From Rhizobium sp. Pop5 (GTDB lineage Bacteria; Pseudomonadota; Alphaproteobacteria; Rhizobiales; Rhizobiaceae), in assembly GCF_024721175.1 (NCBI RefSeq), contig NZ_CP099399.1, positions 3,580,001 to 3,644,000 on the forward strand: a stretch of 64,000 nt of DNA, given 5' to 3'. Position numbers and translations under genes: made by a program. Below are positions 1-12,103 of the stretch, piece after piece (position 1 is the first letter of the stretch; each line of letters begins with the position of its first letter). Under the pieces are notes generated by a model. The model searched no databases. It was not told where the DNA came from and worked only from the letters and a program-made list of their open reading frames with translations.

Positions 1-296
1 GGGAGTGCCAAAATGCGGTCTTTTCCCGGATTCCGAACGGCCTGACAGGGGCGGGAAAAGCGATCGTCTTTCGGCTTTTCGTGGAAAGAGCGATCTTTCG
101 TCCCCCGGCGCCCCGACATCATCACAATCTACTGGTCATAAGAGGCGCACGATTCACACAGGCATACGCAGGCAGACTGCCTTTTCCCGGGGTGATTTGA
201 CTTCCATGCCCAAAATATGCACATCTTTCGCCCCAGCCAGGATGGCCAACCAATGCTTCCAGAGACGTCGAATGTAAGGACGCGGACCAGACTGCC

Positions 297-2237
297 ATGA
301 TGACGGAGAAAATGATGATCCGCTCGTTGGGCAACGAGCCTCCGCTTCTGGCAGACGGCAGGCGCGCACCCGACCGGCGCGAGGTATCCCTGCGCTGGCT
401 CTCGGGCACGTTCCTCACCGGCATTACCTCGTCCGTCCTGATGGGCGTCGCCCTTTTTGCCGCCCTTGACGGGCGCCAGCAACTGGCAATTCCCGCCGAA
501 GCCTATGCGAGCGCCATGGCAGAAGCGCATGAGGATACGACGGTGGTCCGTGGCGGCCGGCTGATTGCGCCCGCCATCGCCGCAAAGCCGTCCGACCGCG
601 CCATCATGGAAGTTTCGACCGTCGTCCACGACGGTGAGAAGGAAGTCGTTCGCCGTCAGCCTTTCGCACATGTGAAGATGACGCTCGCCGCCAACCACGT
701 GGCGACCGAGGACTATCCCGACTTCGATCCCCTGGCGATCTTTTCCGCCGACGAGCCACAGCCGGCGCCGCAAAGCCGCACCGGCGCGCTCTATGGCTCG
801 GATGTCGAATCCGAAGTCAGCCTGAAGACCATTCCCTTCCCGACCGCCAAGACCACCCTGCAGATGGCGTCCGGCCTGTCGTTCGAGGAGGTTGAGGAAA
901 ACGTACGCTCCAACGGTTCGGTGCTGACCGACGGCAACACCCAACTCGCAGCCCTGTATTACGTCGATCCGCGCCGTTTCTCCAACGAGGATGCCGATGT
1001 CGATCTGACCGCGGGTCTCTCCGCCCGCGTGCTCGAACAGAACATGACGGTTTCCGCGCCGGAATCGATCACGCCGCAGACCGAGGAATTCGCCGACGAC
1101 ATCCTGCCCGTGCGCGCGGATACGACGATCGCCAAGGCGCTGACGGATTCAGGCTATCCGCAGCAATATGCCGATGGCATCGCCGGCTATATCTCGCAGC
1201 AACTCGGCGCCGGCGACCTCGAGAAGGGCGACGTGCTACGCATCGGCATTATCCAGAAGGGCGAGCAGGCAAAGATCATCCGGGCGAGCGTCTACCGCGG
1301 CACGCGCCATCTCGTCACGGTCGCTGTCGACGACAAGGGCAGATACGTGCGGGGCAATGAGCCGCCCATGCTTGATGCCATCGCCACGGCCTTCGACGAC
1401 AATTCCTTCGCTCCCGCGCCCGGCCAGAACCTGCCGCGCGTCTATGACGGCATTTATCGCGCCGCGCTTTCCTACGGCATGACCAAGGACATGACGGCGC
1501 TGATCATCAAGCTGCTTGCCAGCAATGTTGATTTCCAGGCACAGCTGCGACCGAGCGATATTCTGGAGGCCTTCTTCTCCGTCGCCGACAGCGCCGGCAA
1601 GGCGACCGAAGATTCAGAATTGCTCTATGTCAATGCTCGTTTCGGCGATACCCAGACCCGCTTCTATCGTTTCCAGGATCCCGAGGACGGCACGGTCGAT
1701 TATTTCGACGAAAGCGGCAAGAGCATCCGACAGTTCCTCCTTCGCAATCCTGTTCCGAACGGCATCTTCAAGTCGGGCTTCGGCATGCGCCGTCATCCAA
1801 TTCTTGGTTTCGCCCGCATGCACACAGGCGTCGATTGGGCAGCACCGCGCGGTACGGCGATCATCGCCGCCGGCAACGGCACCGTCGAAAAGGCCGGCTG
1901 GGATTCCGGCGGCTACGGCAACCAGACGATCATCCGCCATGCCAACGGCTATGAATCCTCCTACAATCACCAGAGCGCCATCGCCAAGGGCGTCGTGCCG
2001 GGCGCCAAGATCCGCCAGGGCCAAGTCATCGGCTGGGTCGGCACGACGGGCGAATCCACCGGCCCGCACCTCCACTATGAGCTGATCGTCAACGGCACCA
2101 AGGTCGATCCGCTGCGAATCCGCCTGCCGGGCGGCAAATCCCTGCAGGGCGAAGCTCTGGCGAAATTCGAGGACGAGCGCAAGCGCATCGATACGCTGCT
2201 CAACAATCAGACGCCGGATCAGGTGGCGAGCAAATAA
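297..2237 (+). CDS. M23 (LytM-type) peptidoglycan metallopeptidase, membrane anchored
   Basis: The 646-residue product has a cytoplasmic N-terminus, one membrane segment at about residues 35-57, a long periplasmic middle region and a C-terminal LytM domain at about 495-600. The zinc site of the M23 family is intact: H509 and D513 in HTGVD, and H591 and H593 in HLH. Family members cut peptide cross-links in murein or act as amidase activators; with all ligands present this one is probably an active endopeptidase. A second ATG two codons downstream could also serve as start. The gene stands alone, faces clpB tail to tail, and ends in a bidirectional terminator. Confidence 0.9.
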   Translation: MMTEKMMIRSLGNEPPLLADGRRAPDRREVSLRWLSGTFLTGITSSVLMGVALFAALDGRQQLAIPAEAYASAMAEAHEDTTVVRGGRLIAPAIAAKPSDRAIMEVSTVVHDGEKEVVRRQPFAHVKMTLAANHVATEDYPDFDPLAIFSADEPQPAPQSRTGALYGSDVESEVSLKTIPFPTAKTTLQMASGLSFEEVEENVRSNGSVLTDGNTQLAALYYVDPRRFSNEDADVDLTAGLSARVLEQNMTVSAPESITPQTEEFADDILPVRADTTIAKALTDSGYPQQYADGIAGYISQQLGAGDLEKGDVLRIGIIQKGEQAKIIRASVYRGTRHLVTVAVDDKGRYVRGNEPPMLDAIATAFDDNSFAPAPGQNLPRVYDGIYRAALSYGMTKDMTALIIKLLASNVDFQAQLRPSDILEAFFSVADSAGKATEDSELLYVNARFGDTQTRFYRFQDPEDGTVDYFDESGKSIRQFLLRNPVPNGIFKSGFGMRRHPILGFARMHTGVDWAAPRGTAIIAAGNGTVEKAGWDSGGYGNQTIIRHANGYESSYNHQSAIAKGVVPGAKIRQGQVIGWVGTTGESTGPHLHYELIVNGTKVDPLRIRLPGGKSLQGEALAKFEDERKRIDTLLNNQTPDQVASK

Positions 2238-2248
2238 TCCCCAAACGA

Positions 2249-2272
2249 AAATGGCGGCTGAAGCCGCCATTT
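2249..2272. terminator. Bidirectional terminator between the M23 gene and clpB
   Basis: A perfect 10-bp stem (AAATGGCGGC / GCCGCCATTT) closes a TGAA loop and is followed by a T-rich tract. It lies between two convergent stop codons, so it can serve both genes. Confidence 0.8.
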
Positions 2273-2293
2273 CTCTTTCTCTTGCAAAGCAAT

Positions 2294-4894
<2,601 letters not shown>

Positions 4895-5056
4895 ATTCTA
4901 CCTCCATGGATCGCCCTGCCCTAACGAGGCGCAGACCGATGATTGAGATCGACCCCCTGAAAAGGCAGGCCGCGCTTGGCCCGTCTGGGATTTGGGCGAA
5001 GCAGTTCGAAGAGAATATGGTACGCTGTTTTAAGAGTTTAAAGGGCCCGTAAAATG

Positions 5057-5085
5057 AAAAACCCCGGCACAAGGCTGGGGTTTTT
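5057..5085. terminator. Bidirectional terminator downstream of the DUF4167 gene
   Basis: A GC-rich hairpin (CCCCGGC, loop ACAAG, GCTGGGG, one G-U pair) is flanked by an A-run on the left and a T-run on the right, so it reads as an intrinsic terminator on both strands. It lies downstream of the minus-strand DUF4167 gene and upstream of clpB. Confidence 0.75.
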
Positions 5086-5147
5086 TAAGGGAATTCGAGC
5101 CGATCGAATGAGCATCCCACTCTCCCCGAGGGGAGAGATGAAATCCC

Positions 5148-5870
5148 TTATTCCGATGCGGCATCCGCCAGCACCGGCGCTTCGGCAGAAGCACCCTCGC
5201 CTTCGGAACCTGCATCGCCTTCTGCGCCGCGACGCGGGCGACGGGGGCGGTTGCCGGCGCTGCGGCGGCGGGGCTGGCGTTCGCGCGGCTGGCCGGCTGA
5301 GCCTTCCTCGTCCATGGCGACCTCGGCGGGAATGCCTTCGATCTCCGGCTGCGGGCCGGTTCCATCGATGACTTCGGGCTGGGGCGTCGGGGCAGGTGCT
5401 GCGGCGGCTGCCGGCTTCGGCTGTGCCTGCGGCTGATGCTGCCTGTTCTGCGGCGGCTGGACGACAACGACATCATCGCTGTCATTGTCGTTCGCATCGA
5501 TATCGTCGCCATCGCGGTCGCCACCTTCGCGGTCATTGTATTCGCCGCGGTCGTCGCGCTGGAAGCGTTCCTGCATCTGCGCCTGGGCGCTTGCGATGAT
5601 ACGATTGTAATGTTCAGCGTGCTGGAGATAGTTCTCAGCTATCACGCGGTCGCCGGAGCTCTGGGCGTCGCGGGCGAGTTGCGCGTATTTTTCTGCGATA
5701 TGCTGGGCAGTGCCGCGGATCTTCACATCGGGGCCGGAGCTGTCATAGGTCCGGGTCAGCGGATTGCCGCCCTTGCGGTTGAAATTGTTGTTATTGTTAT
5801 TTCCACCGCCGCCATTGTTATTGTTGTTACCACGCCCTCGACCGCGCTTGTTCTGCTGTCCTGGCCTCAT
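5148..5870 (-). CDS. DUF4167 domain protein, Asn/Gly-rich N-terminus
   Basis: The start used here is the ATG at 5870, because AGGTGA lies just upstream and the known family begins MRPGQQNKRGRGRG; a longer in-frame start at 5924 is less likely. The 240-residue product opens with an Arg/Gly run followed by long Asn and Gly tracts (about residues 12-35), then the conserved DUF4167 core (about 35-110: residues TYDSSGPDVKIRGTA, QLARDAQSSGDR, AENYLQHAEHYNR). The rest is acidic and then rich in Gln, Pro, Ala and Arg, so probably disordered. RGG-type tails suggest RNA binding, but that is inference. It follows prfA and prmC on the same strand. Confidence 0.88.
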   Translation of the reverse strand: MRPGQQNKRGRGRGNNNNNGGGGNNNNNNFNRKGGNPLTRTYDSSGPDVKIRGTAQHIAEKYAQLARDAQSSGDRVIAENYLQHAEHYNRIIASAQAQMQERFQRDDRGEYNDREGGDRDGDDIDANDNDSDDVVVVQPPQNRQHQPQAQPKPAAAAAPAPTPQPEVIDGTGPQPEIEGIPAEVAMDEEGSAGQPRERQPRRRSAGNRPRRPRRGAEGDAGSEGEGASAEAPVLADAASE

Positions 5871-6214
5871 AGATCGTTCACCTGAATTCTCTGTTTGTGA
5901 TGGATACATGGCACCAACCGCCATGACCGGAAAACCGGGTCAGGACCTTTGTGCCGCGAGCATACTGCGCCTTCGCGCCGACCTGCCGCTTGGTTCTCAA
6001 GTCAGTTTGACTGATTCACGCATTGGGTCGTGTTCAACCGTTGAAACTCTCGTTTAAAAGAGCGGACCCCCGAGGCAAACCAAGTACCGAACGAATCTCG
6101 TCCATTCCCATCTGCCCAACACGTGACCGCAACCTATATTGCTTCCCCCGGAAATCCAAGCCTTTTCTTCGCAATAGCAATAATGTTCTGTTCAACGCCG
6201 GCAATTATCGCCGG
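5871..6214. other. 344-base gap between DUF4167 gene and prmC
   Basis: No reading frame here looks coding. The right part is the downstream flank of prmC and the left part the leader of the DUF4167 gene. The only structure I note is a 13-base palindrome, TTCAACCGTTGAA, at 6033-6045, which could be a regulator site or chance. I see no convincing promoter or terminator. Confidence 0.5.
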
Positions 6215-7075
6215 TCACGCGAGCGCGAACACGAGCACCCTGTCGTTCTGACCATAATCTTTAACGGATTTGAGGCACCTGAAGCCTTTCGCTTCGAAGA
6301 TCGCCGTCACATCGTTTCGCTGATCGTAGCCGATTTCCAGTCCCACGACCCCATCGGGCCTCATGAACCTTGCCGCATCCTTGGCTATGGCTTTGTAGGC
6401 GTCAAGCCCATCCGGGCCGCCATCCAGCGCTGCAACCGGATCAAATTTCGTCACTTCGGGAGCGAGATCGTGAATAACATTGGAAGCAATATAGGGCGGA
6501 TTTGAGACAATCGCATGAAACGAGCCCTGAATGTTCTCGAACCATTTCGACTGCACGGCCTGAAAGCGATCCTGCAACCCGTTTCTTTCCGCGTTTGACT
6601 TTGCCGTCCGAAGTGCATCCGACGATATGTCGCTGCCGATACCTGACGCGTCGGGACATTCGCTCAAAAGCGCAAGGCATATTGCCCCGGTCCCGGTTCC
6701 GATATCAAGGATATGGAGATGCCCCTCGACCTTTGCAAGGTCCGTGAGATAACCAAGCACCGTATCGACGAGAATTTCCGTATCGGGGCGCGGTTCCAGC
6801 GTTTCTGATGAGAGCCCAAGCGGCAAGCCGTAGAATTCCCGCTCACCGAGAATGCGGTGCACCGGCTCATGGGCAAGCCGCCGCTCCAGCGCCTTCAAAA
6901 TTTCCTCGGCCTGCTCTGGAGAAAGCCTCTCGGCCGATCGCGTCAGGAGCTCGGTCGACGACAGTTTCAGGAGGCCTGCGACAAGCAGCCGCGCGTCTGT
7001 CGCCGGATCGGCAATACCGCCTTCGGTAAAGCGACGTCGCGCTTCGGCAAGCATCTCGGCGACCGTCGGGCTCAC
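6215..7075 (-). CDS. prmC: Peptide chain release factor N5-glutamine methyltransferase PrmC
   Basis: The 286-residue protein has the N-terminal helical domain that holds the release factor and a C-terminal methyltransferase domain with motif [14 protein letters not shown] and the catalytic SNPPYI (Asn-Pro-Pro-Tyr). PrmC methylates the glutamine of the GGQ loop of RF1 and RF2 in the cytosol. Its GTG start overlaps the stop codon of prfA (GTGA), so enzyme and substrate are translationally coupled. The gene itself is intact, while the GGQ-coding region of its partner prfA is frameshifted in this sequence. Confidence 0.95.
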   Translation of the reverse strand: MSPTVAEMLAEARRRFTEGGIADPATDARLLVAGLLKLSSTELLTRSAERLSPEQAEEILKALERRLAHEPVHRILGEREFYGLPLGLSSETLEPRPDTEILVDTVLGYLTDLAKVEGHLHILDIGTGTGAICLALLSECPDASGIGSDISSDALRTAKSNAERNGLQDRFQAVQSKWFENIQGSFHAIVSNPPYIASNVIHDLAPEVTKFDPVAALDGGPDGLDAYKAIAKDAARFMRPDGVVGLEIGYDQRNDVTAIFEAKGFRCLKSVKDYGQNDRVLVFALA

Positions 7076-8150
7076 TGCTGTTCGCCGAGCTGAGCCAGCT
7101 GGCCTGCCTGGTAATCGGCCATCAGTGCGTCGACGACCTCCTCGATCTCGCCTTCCATCATCCGGTCCAGCTTGTAGAGCGTCAGGTTGATGCGGTGGTC
7201 GGTGACGCGCCCCTGCGGAAAATTATAGGTGCGGATGCGCTCGGAGCGGTCGCCGGAGCCGACCTGGCTCTTGCGATCGGCCGAGCGTTCGCTGTCGGCC
7301 CGCTGCCGCTCGGCGTCGTAAAGCCTGGAGCGCAACACCTGCATCGCCTTGGCGCGGTTCTGGTGCTGCGATTTTTCCGAGCTGGTGACGACGATGCCCG
7401 TCGGCAGGTGGGTGATGCGCACCGCCGAATCCGTCGTGTTGACGTGCTGGCCGCCGGCGCCGAAGAGCGCATCGTATCGATGCGGATGTCTTCCGGTCGG
7501 ATCTCGATGTCGATCTCCTCGGCCTCCGGCAGCACGGCCACCGTCGCAGCCGAGGTATGGATGCGGCCGCCGGCCTCGGTTTCCGGCACGCGCTGCACGC
7601 GGTGCACGCCGGATTCGAATTTCAGCTTGGCGAAGACGCCCCGGCCGGTGATCGTCGCGATGATTTCCTTGTAGCCGCCGGCTTCGCCCTCGCTTGCCGA
7701 GAGCACCTCCACTTTCCAGCCCTTCTCGGCGGCGAAGCGCTCGTACATGCGAAAGAGATCGCCGGCGAAAAGGGCGGCTTCCGAACCGCCGGTGCCGGCG
7801 CGGATTTCGAGGATCGCGCTCTTTTCATCAGCCGCATCCCTCGGCAGCAGCAGGATCTGCATATCCTGCTCCAGCACTTCGATCCGCTCCCTCACCTCGG
7901 GCAGTTCGAGTTCGGCGAGATCGCGCATGTCGCGGTCGACCGATTTATCTTCGAGCAGCGCGTCGAGATCCGCAAGCTCGGCGACCGCTTTCTCATAGGC
8001 GCGGATCTTGGTGACGACAGGCTGCAGCTCGGAATATTCGGATGCAAGCTTCACATAGACGTCGGCCGCCGGGCCTGCCGACATGCGCGCCTCGATCTCG
8101 CCGAAACGGCGTTCCAGCTCGCGCATCTTTTCAACGGGAAGCTTCGCCAC
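7072..8150 (-). CDS. prfA: Peptide chain release factor 1, with a one-base frameshift before the GGQ loop
   Basis: RF1 reads UAA and UAG in the ribosomal A site and triggers peptide release. The frame from the GTG at 8150 encodes normal RF1 up to residue 230, including the stop-recognition P-x-T (PET) and [12 protein letters not shown]. It then leaves the family sequence and reads APAAST before stopping at 7182. The missing remainder, from GAGGQHVN to the C-terminus, is intact in the -1 frame down to 7072. Restoring one G in the TCGGC stretch at about 7460-7462 gives MRSSGAGGQHV and a 359-residue protein, the usual length. RF1 is normally essential, so a sequence error is the leading explanation. 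The GTG start has GGAGTGAAGG upstream. Confidence 0.9.
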
Positions 8151-8178
8151 CCTTCACTCCGATTCTTCTTATGTCTGT

Positions 8179-10446
8179 CTAAAGGGGAATATTGTGGCTC
8201 TCGGCGAAGCGGGCAAGCACTTCGCGCATCGGCACCGTCGCGTGGCTGTCGTCCAGCACCTCGTCCATTGCCTTCGTCAGCGCGCCGACATCGAGCCCGA
8301 GCAGCATCGCCTTGACAGGCCCGATCGAGGCCGGCGACATCGAAATCGAACGGAAGCCGATGCCGAGCAGTGCCATTGCCGAGATCGGCTTGCCGGCAAG
8401 CTCGCCGCAGAGCGTGACCGGCGTCTTGTTGCGGTCCGCGCCGCGCACGATATCGCGCAGGATCCGCAGGAACGGCTTGCCGAGCGGATCGAATCGGTCC
8501 GAAACGCGCGCATTGCCGCGATCGACGGCCATCGAGAACTGGAAGAGATCGTTCGAACCGACCGAGACGAAATCGACCGCTTCCATCAGTTCGTCGAGCT
8601 GCCACAGCAGCGCGGGCACTTCAAGCATCGCCCCGAATTGCAGCTTGCGCGGCAGTCCGTGGCCGAAACGCGAGAGATGCTGCACTTCCTTCTGCAAGAG
8701 CTCGCGCACCATCTTCAGCTCGGAAACCTCGGTCACCATCGGCACCATCAGTTTCAGCTCGGTGTCGGCCGATGCCTTCAGCATCGCGCGCAGCTGGGTG
8801 CGCAGCAGCCCCGGCCGGTCGAGCGACAGCCGGATAGCGCGCCAGCCAAGCGCGGGGTTTTCTTCCTCATGGCCGCGGAAATAGGGCACCACCTTGTCGC
8901 CGCCGATATCGAGCGTGCGGAAGGTGACGACACGGCCCGCCGCCTGCTTGATCACATTGCGGTAGAACTGCTCCTGCTCCTCCGCCTTCGGCATGGTGGA
9001 GGCGATCATGAATTGCAGCTCGGTGCGAAACAGGCCGATGCCCTCCGCACCCGATTCCGAAAGCTGCGGCAGATCGACCAACAGGCCGGCGTTCATCATC
9101 AGCGAGATGCGCTGTCCATCCTTGGTGACCGGCTCGATGGCGCGCAGCGCCCGGAATTGCTCCTGCCGCCTGGCACGGAACCGGACCTTTTCCTCGTAGG
9201 ACCGCCGATGATCGGCCATCGGCCGCAGATGCACATGCCCCTCGTCGGCGTCGATGATGACGGCATCGCCGTTCTCGGCGAGCGCCACCACGCCCGCCGC
9301 CTGGCCGATGACGGGAATGCCCATGGCGCGCGCGACGATCACCACGTGGCTCGTCACCGCCCCTTCCTCCAGCACCAGTCCGCGCACGTTGGCGCGGGGA
9401 TAATCGAGCAGCTCGGCCGCCCCCATGGCGCGCGCAAGGATGATCGCGTCGTTGGGGAAACCCTCACCGGTCGTCCGCCCGGTATAACCCGTCAGCTGCC
9501 TGAGCAGCCGGTTCGCCAGGTCCTCGAAATCATGCATGCGTTCGCGCAGATAGGGGTCGGTCAACCGCATCATCCGCGCCTTGGTGTCGCTCTGCACCTT
9601 CTCGACCGCCGCCTCCGCCGTCAGGCCGTTGCGGATCGCCTCCTCGAGCTTGCGCACCCAGCCCTGATCATGCGCGAACATGCGATAGGTTTCGAGCACC
9701 TCGCGATGCTCGCCCTCCATCGACACGTCGCGGCGCGACAGCATGTCGTCGATCGAAATCCGGAGCGAGCCCATGGCTTCCGCCAGCCGCCGGATTTCCT
9801 TCTCGGCATCCTCGTTAAGCAGGTTCGTGACGACGATGCGCGGCTCGTGCAGCACGACGTAGCCGAGGCCGATGCCATCGTTATAAGTATCGCCGTCGAT
9901 CGTCACCGAGCGTGTCAGGTCGAGTTCGAGGCCGGGCTTGGTGATCTTCTTGAGCTCGCCGGTGGCGATCATCTCGGCGAGCACCATCGCCGTCGTTTCG
10001 AGCGCCTCGACCTCTTCGTCGCGATAGTTGCGGCTCGCCTTGTTCTGTACGACTAGAACGCCGAGCGAGCGTCCGGTTCTGAGGATCGGCACGCCAAGGA
10101 AGGAATGGTAGATTTCTTCGCCTGTCTCCGGCAGGTAGCGGAAGGCCGGATGCGACTGCGCGTCGGAAAGGTTCAGCGGCTGAGCCGAAGCGGCGATGGT
10201 GCCGACGAGGCCTTGCCCCATCTTCAGCTGCGCAAGATGCACAGCCTCGCGGTTCAGACCTTCGGTCGCATAGAGTTCGAGCACGCCGTCGGCGCGCAAC
10301 ACATAGACCGAGCAGACCTCGGCCACCATGTTGCCGGCGATCTGTCGGACGATCCGGTCAAGGCGATCCTGCGGCTCCAGCGGCTCTGCCATCAACTCGC
10401 GCAGCCGCCTGAGCAGCACGCGCGGACCGCCGGAAAGGTCTCTCAT
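8179..10446 (-). CDS. ptsP: Phosphoenolpyruvate-protein phosphotransferase PtsP (enzyme I-Ntr)
   Basis: At 755 residues this is the nitrogen-branch enzyme I: an N-terminal GAF domain (about 20-160), the PTS N-domain, the swivelling phosphohistidine domain with H367 in GAVTSHVVIVARAMGIP, and a C-terminal PEP-binding barrel with FRTELQFM, VGSNDLFQF and the CGELAGKP cysteine loop. It takes phosphate from PEP and passes it to NPr and then EIIA-Ntr, a regulatory rather than sugar-transport relay; the GAF domain is thought to sense glutamine. It lies between lysC and prfA on the same strand, 28 bases from prfA. Confidence 0.95.
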   Translation of the reverse strand: MRDLSGGPRVLLRRLRELMAEPLEPQDRLDRIVRQIAGNMVAEVCSVYVLRADGVLELYATEGLNREAVHLAQLKMGQGLVGTIAASAQPLNLSDAQSHPAFRYLPETGEEIYHSFLGVPILRTGRSLGVLVVQNKASRNYRDEEVEALETTAMVLAEMIATGELKKITKPGLELDLTRSVTIDGDTYNDGIGLGYVVLHEPRIVVTNLLNEDAEKEIRRLAEAMGSLRISIDDMLSRRDVSMEGEHREVLETYRMFAHDQGWVRKLEEAIRNGLTAEAAVEKVQSDTKARMMRLTDPYLRERMHDFEDLANRLLRQLTGYTGRTTGEGFPNDAIILARAMGAAELLDYPRANVRGLVLEEGAVTSHVVIVARAMGIPVIGQAAGVVALAENGDAVIIDADEGHVHLRPMADHRRSYEEKVRFRARRQEQFRALRAIEPVTKDGQRISLMMNAGLLVDLPQLSESGAEGIGLFRTELQFMIASTMPKAEEQEQFYRNVIKQAAGRVVTFRTLDIGGDKVVPYFRGHEEENPALGWRAIRLSLDRPGLLRTQLRAMLKASADTELKLMVPMVTEVSELKMVRELLQKEVQHLSRFGHGLPRKLQFGAMLEVPALLWQLDELMEAVDFVSVGSNDLFQFSMAVDRGNARVSDRFDPLGKPFLRILRDIVRGADRNKTPVTLCGELAGKPISAMALLGIGFRSISMSPASIGPVKAMLLGLDVGALTKAMDEVLDDSHATVPMREVLARFAESHNIPL

Positions 10447-10535
10447 GACGTCTCAAGCTCCCGAAACAACGCTCTATGTCGCGGCGGACCTGCCTCCGTC
10501 TCCTCAACCTGAAGGGGCAGGCCGCCCGCTGGGAA

Positions 10536-11810
10536 TCAATTCTTATCCAGACCGTAGCAGGAATGCAAAGTCCTGACAGCGAGTTCTGCATAAGGACCGT
10601 CAATCAGGATAGAAATCTTGATCTCGGAGGTGGTGATCGCCTTGATGTTGATGCCTTTTTCGGCAAGTGCACGAAACGCAGTCGCAGCAACGCCGGCATG
10701 GCTGCGCATGCCGATGCCGATAACGGATACTTTCACCAGTCCCGATTCGTTCTGGACGACATCGTAGCCGATCTTCTCCTTATGGTCGCCGAGCACCTTG
10801 ATCGCCTTCTCGACGTCGCCCGACGGCACGGTGAAGGTCATGTCGGTCTTCGAGCCGTCCTCGGAAATATTCTGGACGATCATGTCGACATTGATATGGG
10901 ATTCGGCAAGCGGCCCGAAGATCGCGGCGGAGACGCCCGGCCGGTCGGCAAGACGGCGAAGCGAGATCTGAGCCTCATCCTTGGCATAGGCGATGCCGGT
11001 GACTACTTCCTGTTCCACGATTTCATCCTCGTCACAAATCAGCGTTCCGGGCGGGTTCAACAGATCGCCCATGCCCGGAGCATCGGGATCTTCGAAAGAC
11101 GAGCGCACGAAGGTACGCACCTTGTGCACCATGGCAAGCTCGACGGAGCGCACCTGCAGCACCTTGGCACCGAGCGAGGCCATCTCAAGCATTTCCTCGA
11201 AGGCGATCTTCTTCAGCCGGCGCGCCTGCGGCACGATGCGCGGATCGGTCGTATAGACGCCGTCGACATCAGTATAGATATCGCAGCGATCCGCTTTGAC
11301 AGCTGCCGCGATGGCGACGGCCGACGTGTCCGATCCGCCGCGCCCGAGCGTGGCGAGGCGGTTGTCAGGCCCCAATCCCTGGAAGCCGGCGATGACGGCG
11401 ACTTGTCCCTCGCCCATCCGCTTGATGATGTCGGAACCGTCGATCTCAAGGATGCGCGCCGCGCCATGGGCGTTGTCGGTGCGGATCGGGATCTGCCATC
11501 CCTGCCAGGAGCGCGCATTGATATCCATCGCCTGCAATGCGATGGCGAGCAGCCCCGAGGTCACCTGTTCGCCGGAGGCGACCACGGCATCATATTCGCG
11601 TGCGTCGTAAAACGGAGAATTGGCGCCGATCACCTTCGGCATGCCCTGCACCCAGCCGACCAGCTCATTGGTCTTGCCGGACATTGCCGAGACCACCACC
11701 GCCACCTCGTGGCCGGCATCGACTTCGCGTTTCACGTGGCGGGCAACGTTCTTGATGCGGTCCAGGTCAGCGACGGACGTGCCGCCGAATTTCATTACGA
11801 TGCGTGCCAT
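10536..11810 (-). CDS. lysC: Aspartate kinase
   Basis: The 424-residue protein starts MARIVMKFGGTSVAD, the nucleotide-binding signature of aspartokinases, and carries the kinase domain to about residue 245 followed by two ACT domains (about 265-410) that bind lysine or threonine as feedback inhibitors. It phosphorylates aspartate, the first step toward lysine, diaminopimelate, methionine and threonine. It heads the minus-strand run lysC-ptsP-prfA-prmC, though an 89-base gap to ptsP leaves room for a separate ptsP promoter. It is divergent from ubiG. Confidence 0.96.
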   Translation of the reverse strand: MARIVMKFGGTSVADLDRIKNVARHVKREVDAGHEVAVVVSAMSGKTNELVGWVQGMPKVIGANSPFYDAREYDAVVASGEQVTSGLLAIALQAMDINARSWQGWQIPIRTDNAHGAARILEIDGSDIIKRMGEGQVAVIAGFQGLGPDNRLATLGRGGSDTSAVAIAAAVKADRCDIYTDVDGVYTTDPRIVPQARRLKKIAFEEMLEMASLGAKVLQVRSVELAMVHKVRTFVRSSFEDPDAPGMGDLLNPPGTLICDEDEIVEQEVVTGIAYAKDEAQISLRRLADRPGVSAAIFGPLAESHINVDMIVQNISEDGSKTDMTFTVPSGDVEKAIKVLGDHKEKIGYDVVQNESGLVKVSVIGIGMRSHAGVAATAFRALAEKGINIKAITTSEIKISILIDGPYAELAVRTLHSCYGLDKN

Positions 11811-12103
11811 ATGCCTCTACCACGACTGGCGCCGGAGAGCGGAAACCCGGACCCGGCATCACGAAAGCTCTGGGGCGGACCGCTTGGCGAAAAAGCAGGG
11901 TTTCCAATTTTGGAACCGCTCTAAAGCCCAGGCCCTGAGGGCCCCAAGTTGCGGCGTCTCTTAGCGAGTTTGGCGGGGGGAGGCAAGCGCGCAGGATAAA
12001 AGCATTGCCGAGCCGCCTGCGTGCTGTCTCTCCTCCGGTCCCCGCCCCTTGACTTATGCGCCCGATCGTCCGACTTCACATCTCACGAACGAAGGAGTGG
12101 ACG

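Noticed and set aside
1..296. A gene before the M23 peptidase
   Set aside because: Frames here lack a ribosome site, family resemblance or consistent codon use; it looks like leader or flank DNA.
4895..5147. A heat-shock (RpoH) promoter for clpB
   Set aside because: I could not find a CTTG and CCCAT-type pair with good spacing, although one would be expected.
6033..6045. Palindrome TTCAACCGTTGAA as an operator of the DUF4167 gene
   Set aside because: A single short palindrome about 160 bases upstream with no matching regulator; chance cannot be excluded.
7455..7465. Programmed -1 frameshift in prfA
   Set aside because: No slippery heptamer or following structure is evident, and the known autoregulatory frameshift is in prfB, near its start, in the +1 direction. 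Sequence error is likelier.
8083..10056. A 657-codon open frame opposite ptsP
   Set aside because: Same cause; the His/Arg-rich product is typical of antisense translation of a GC-rich gene.
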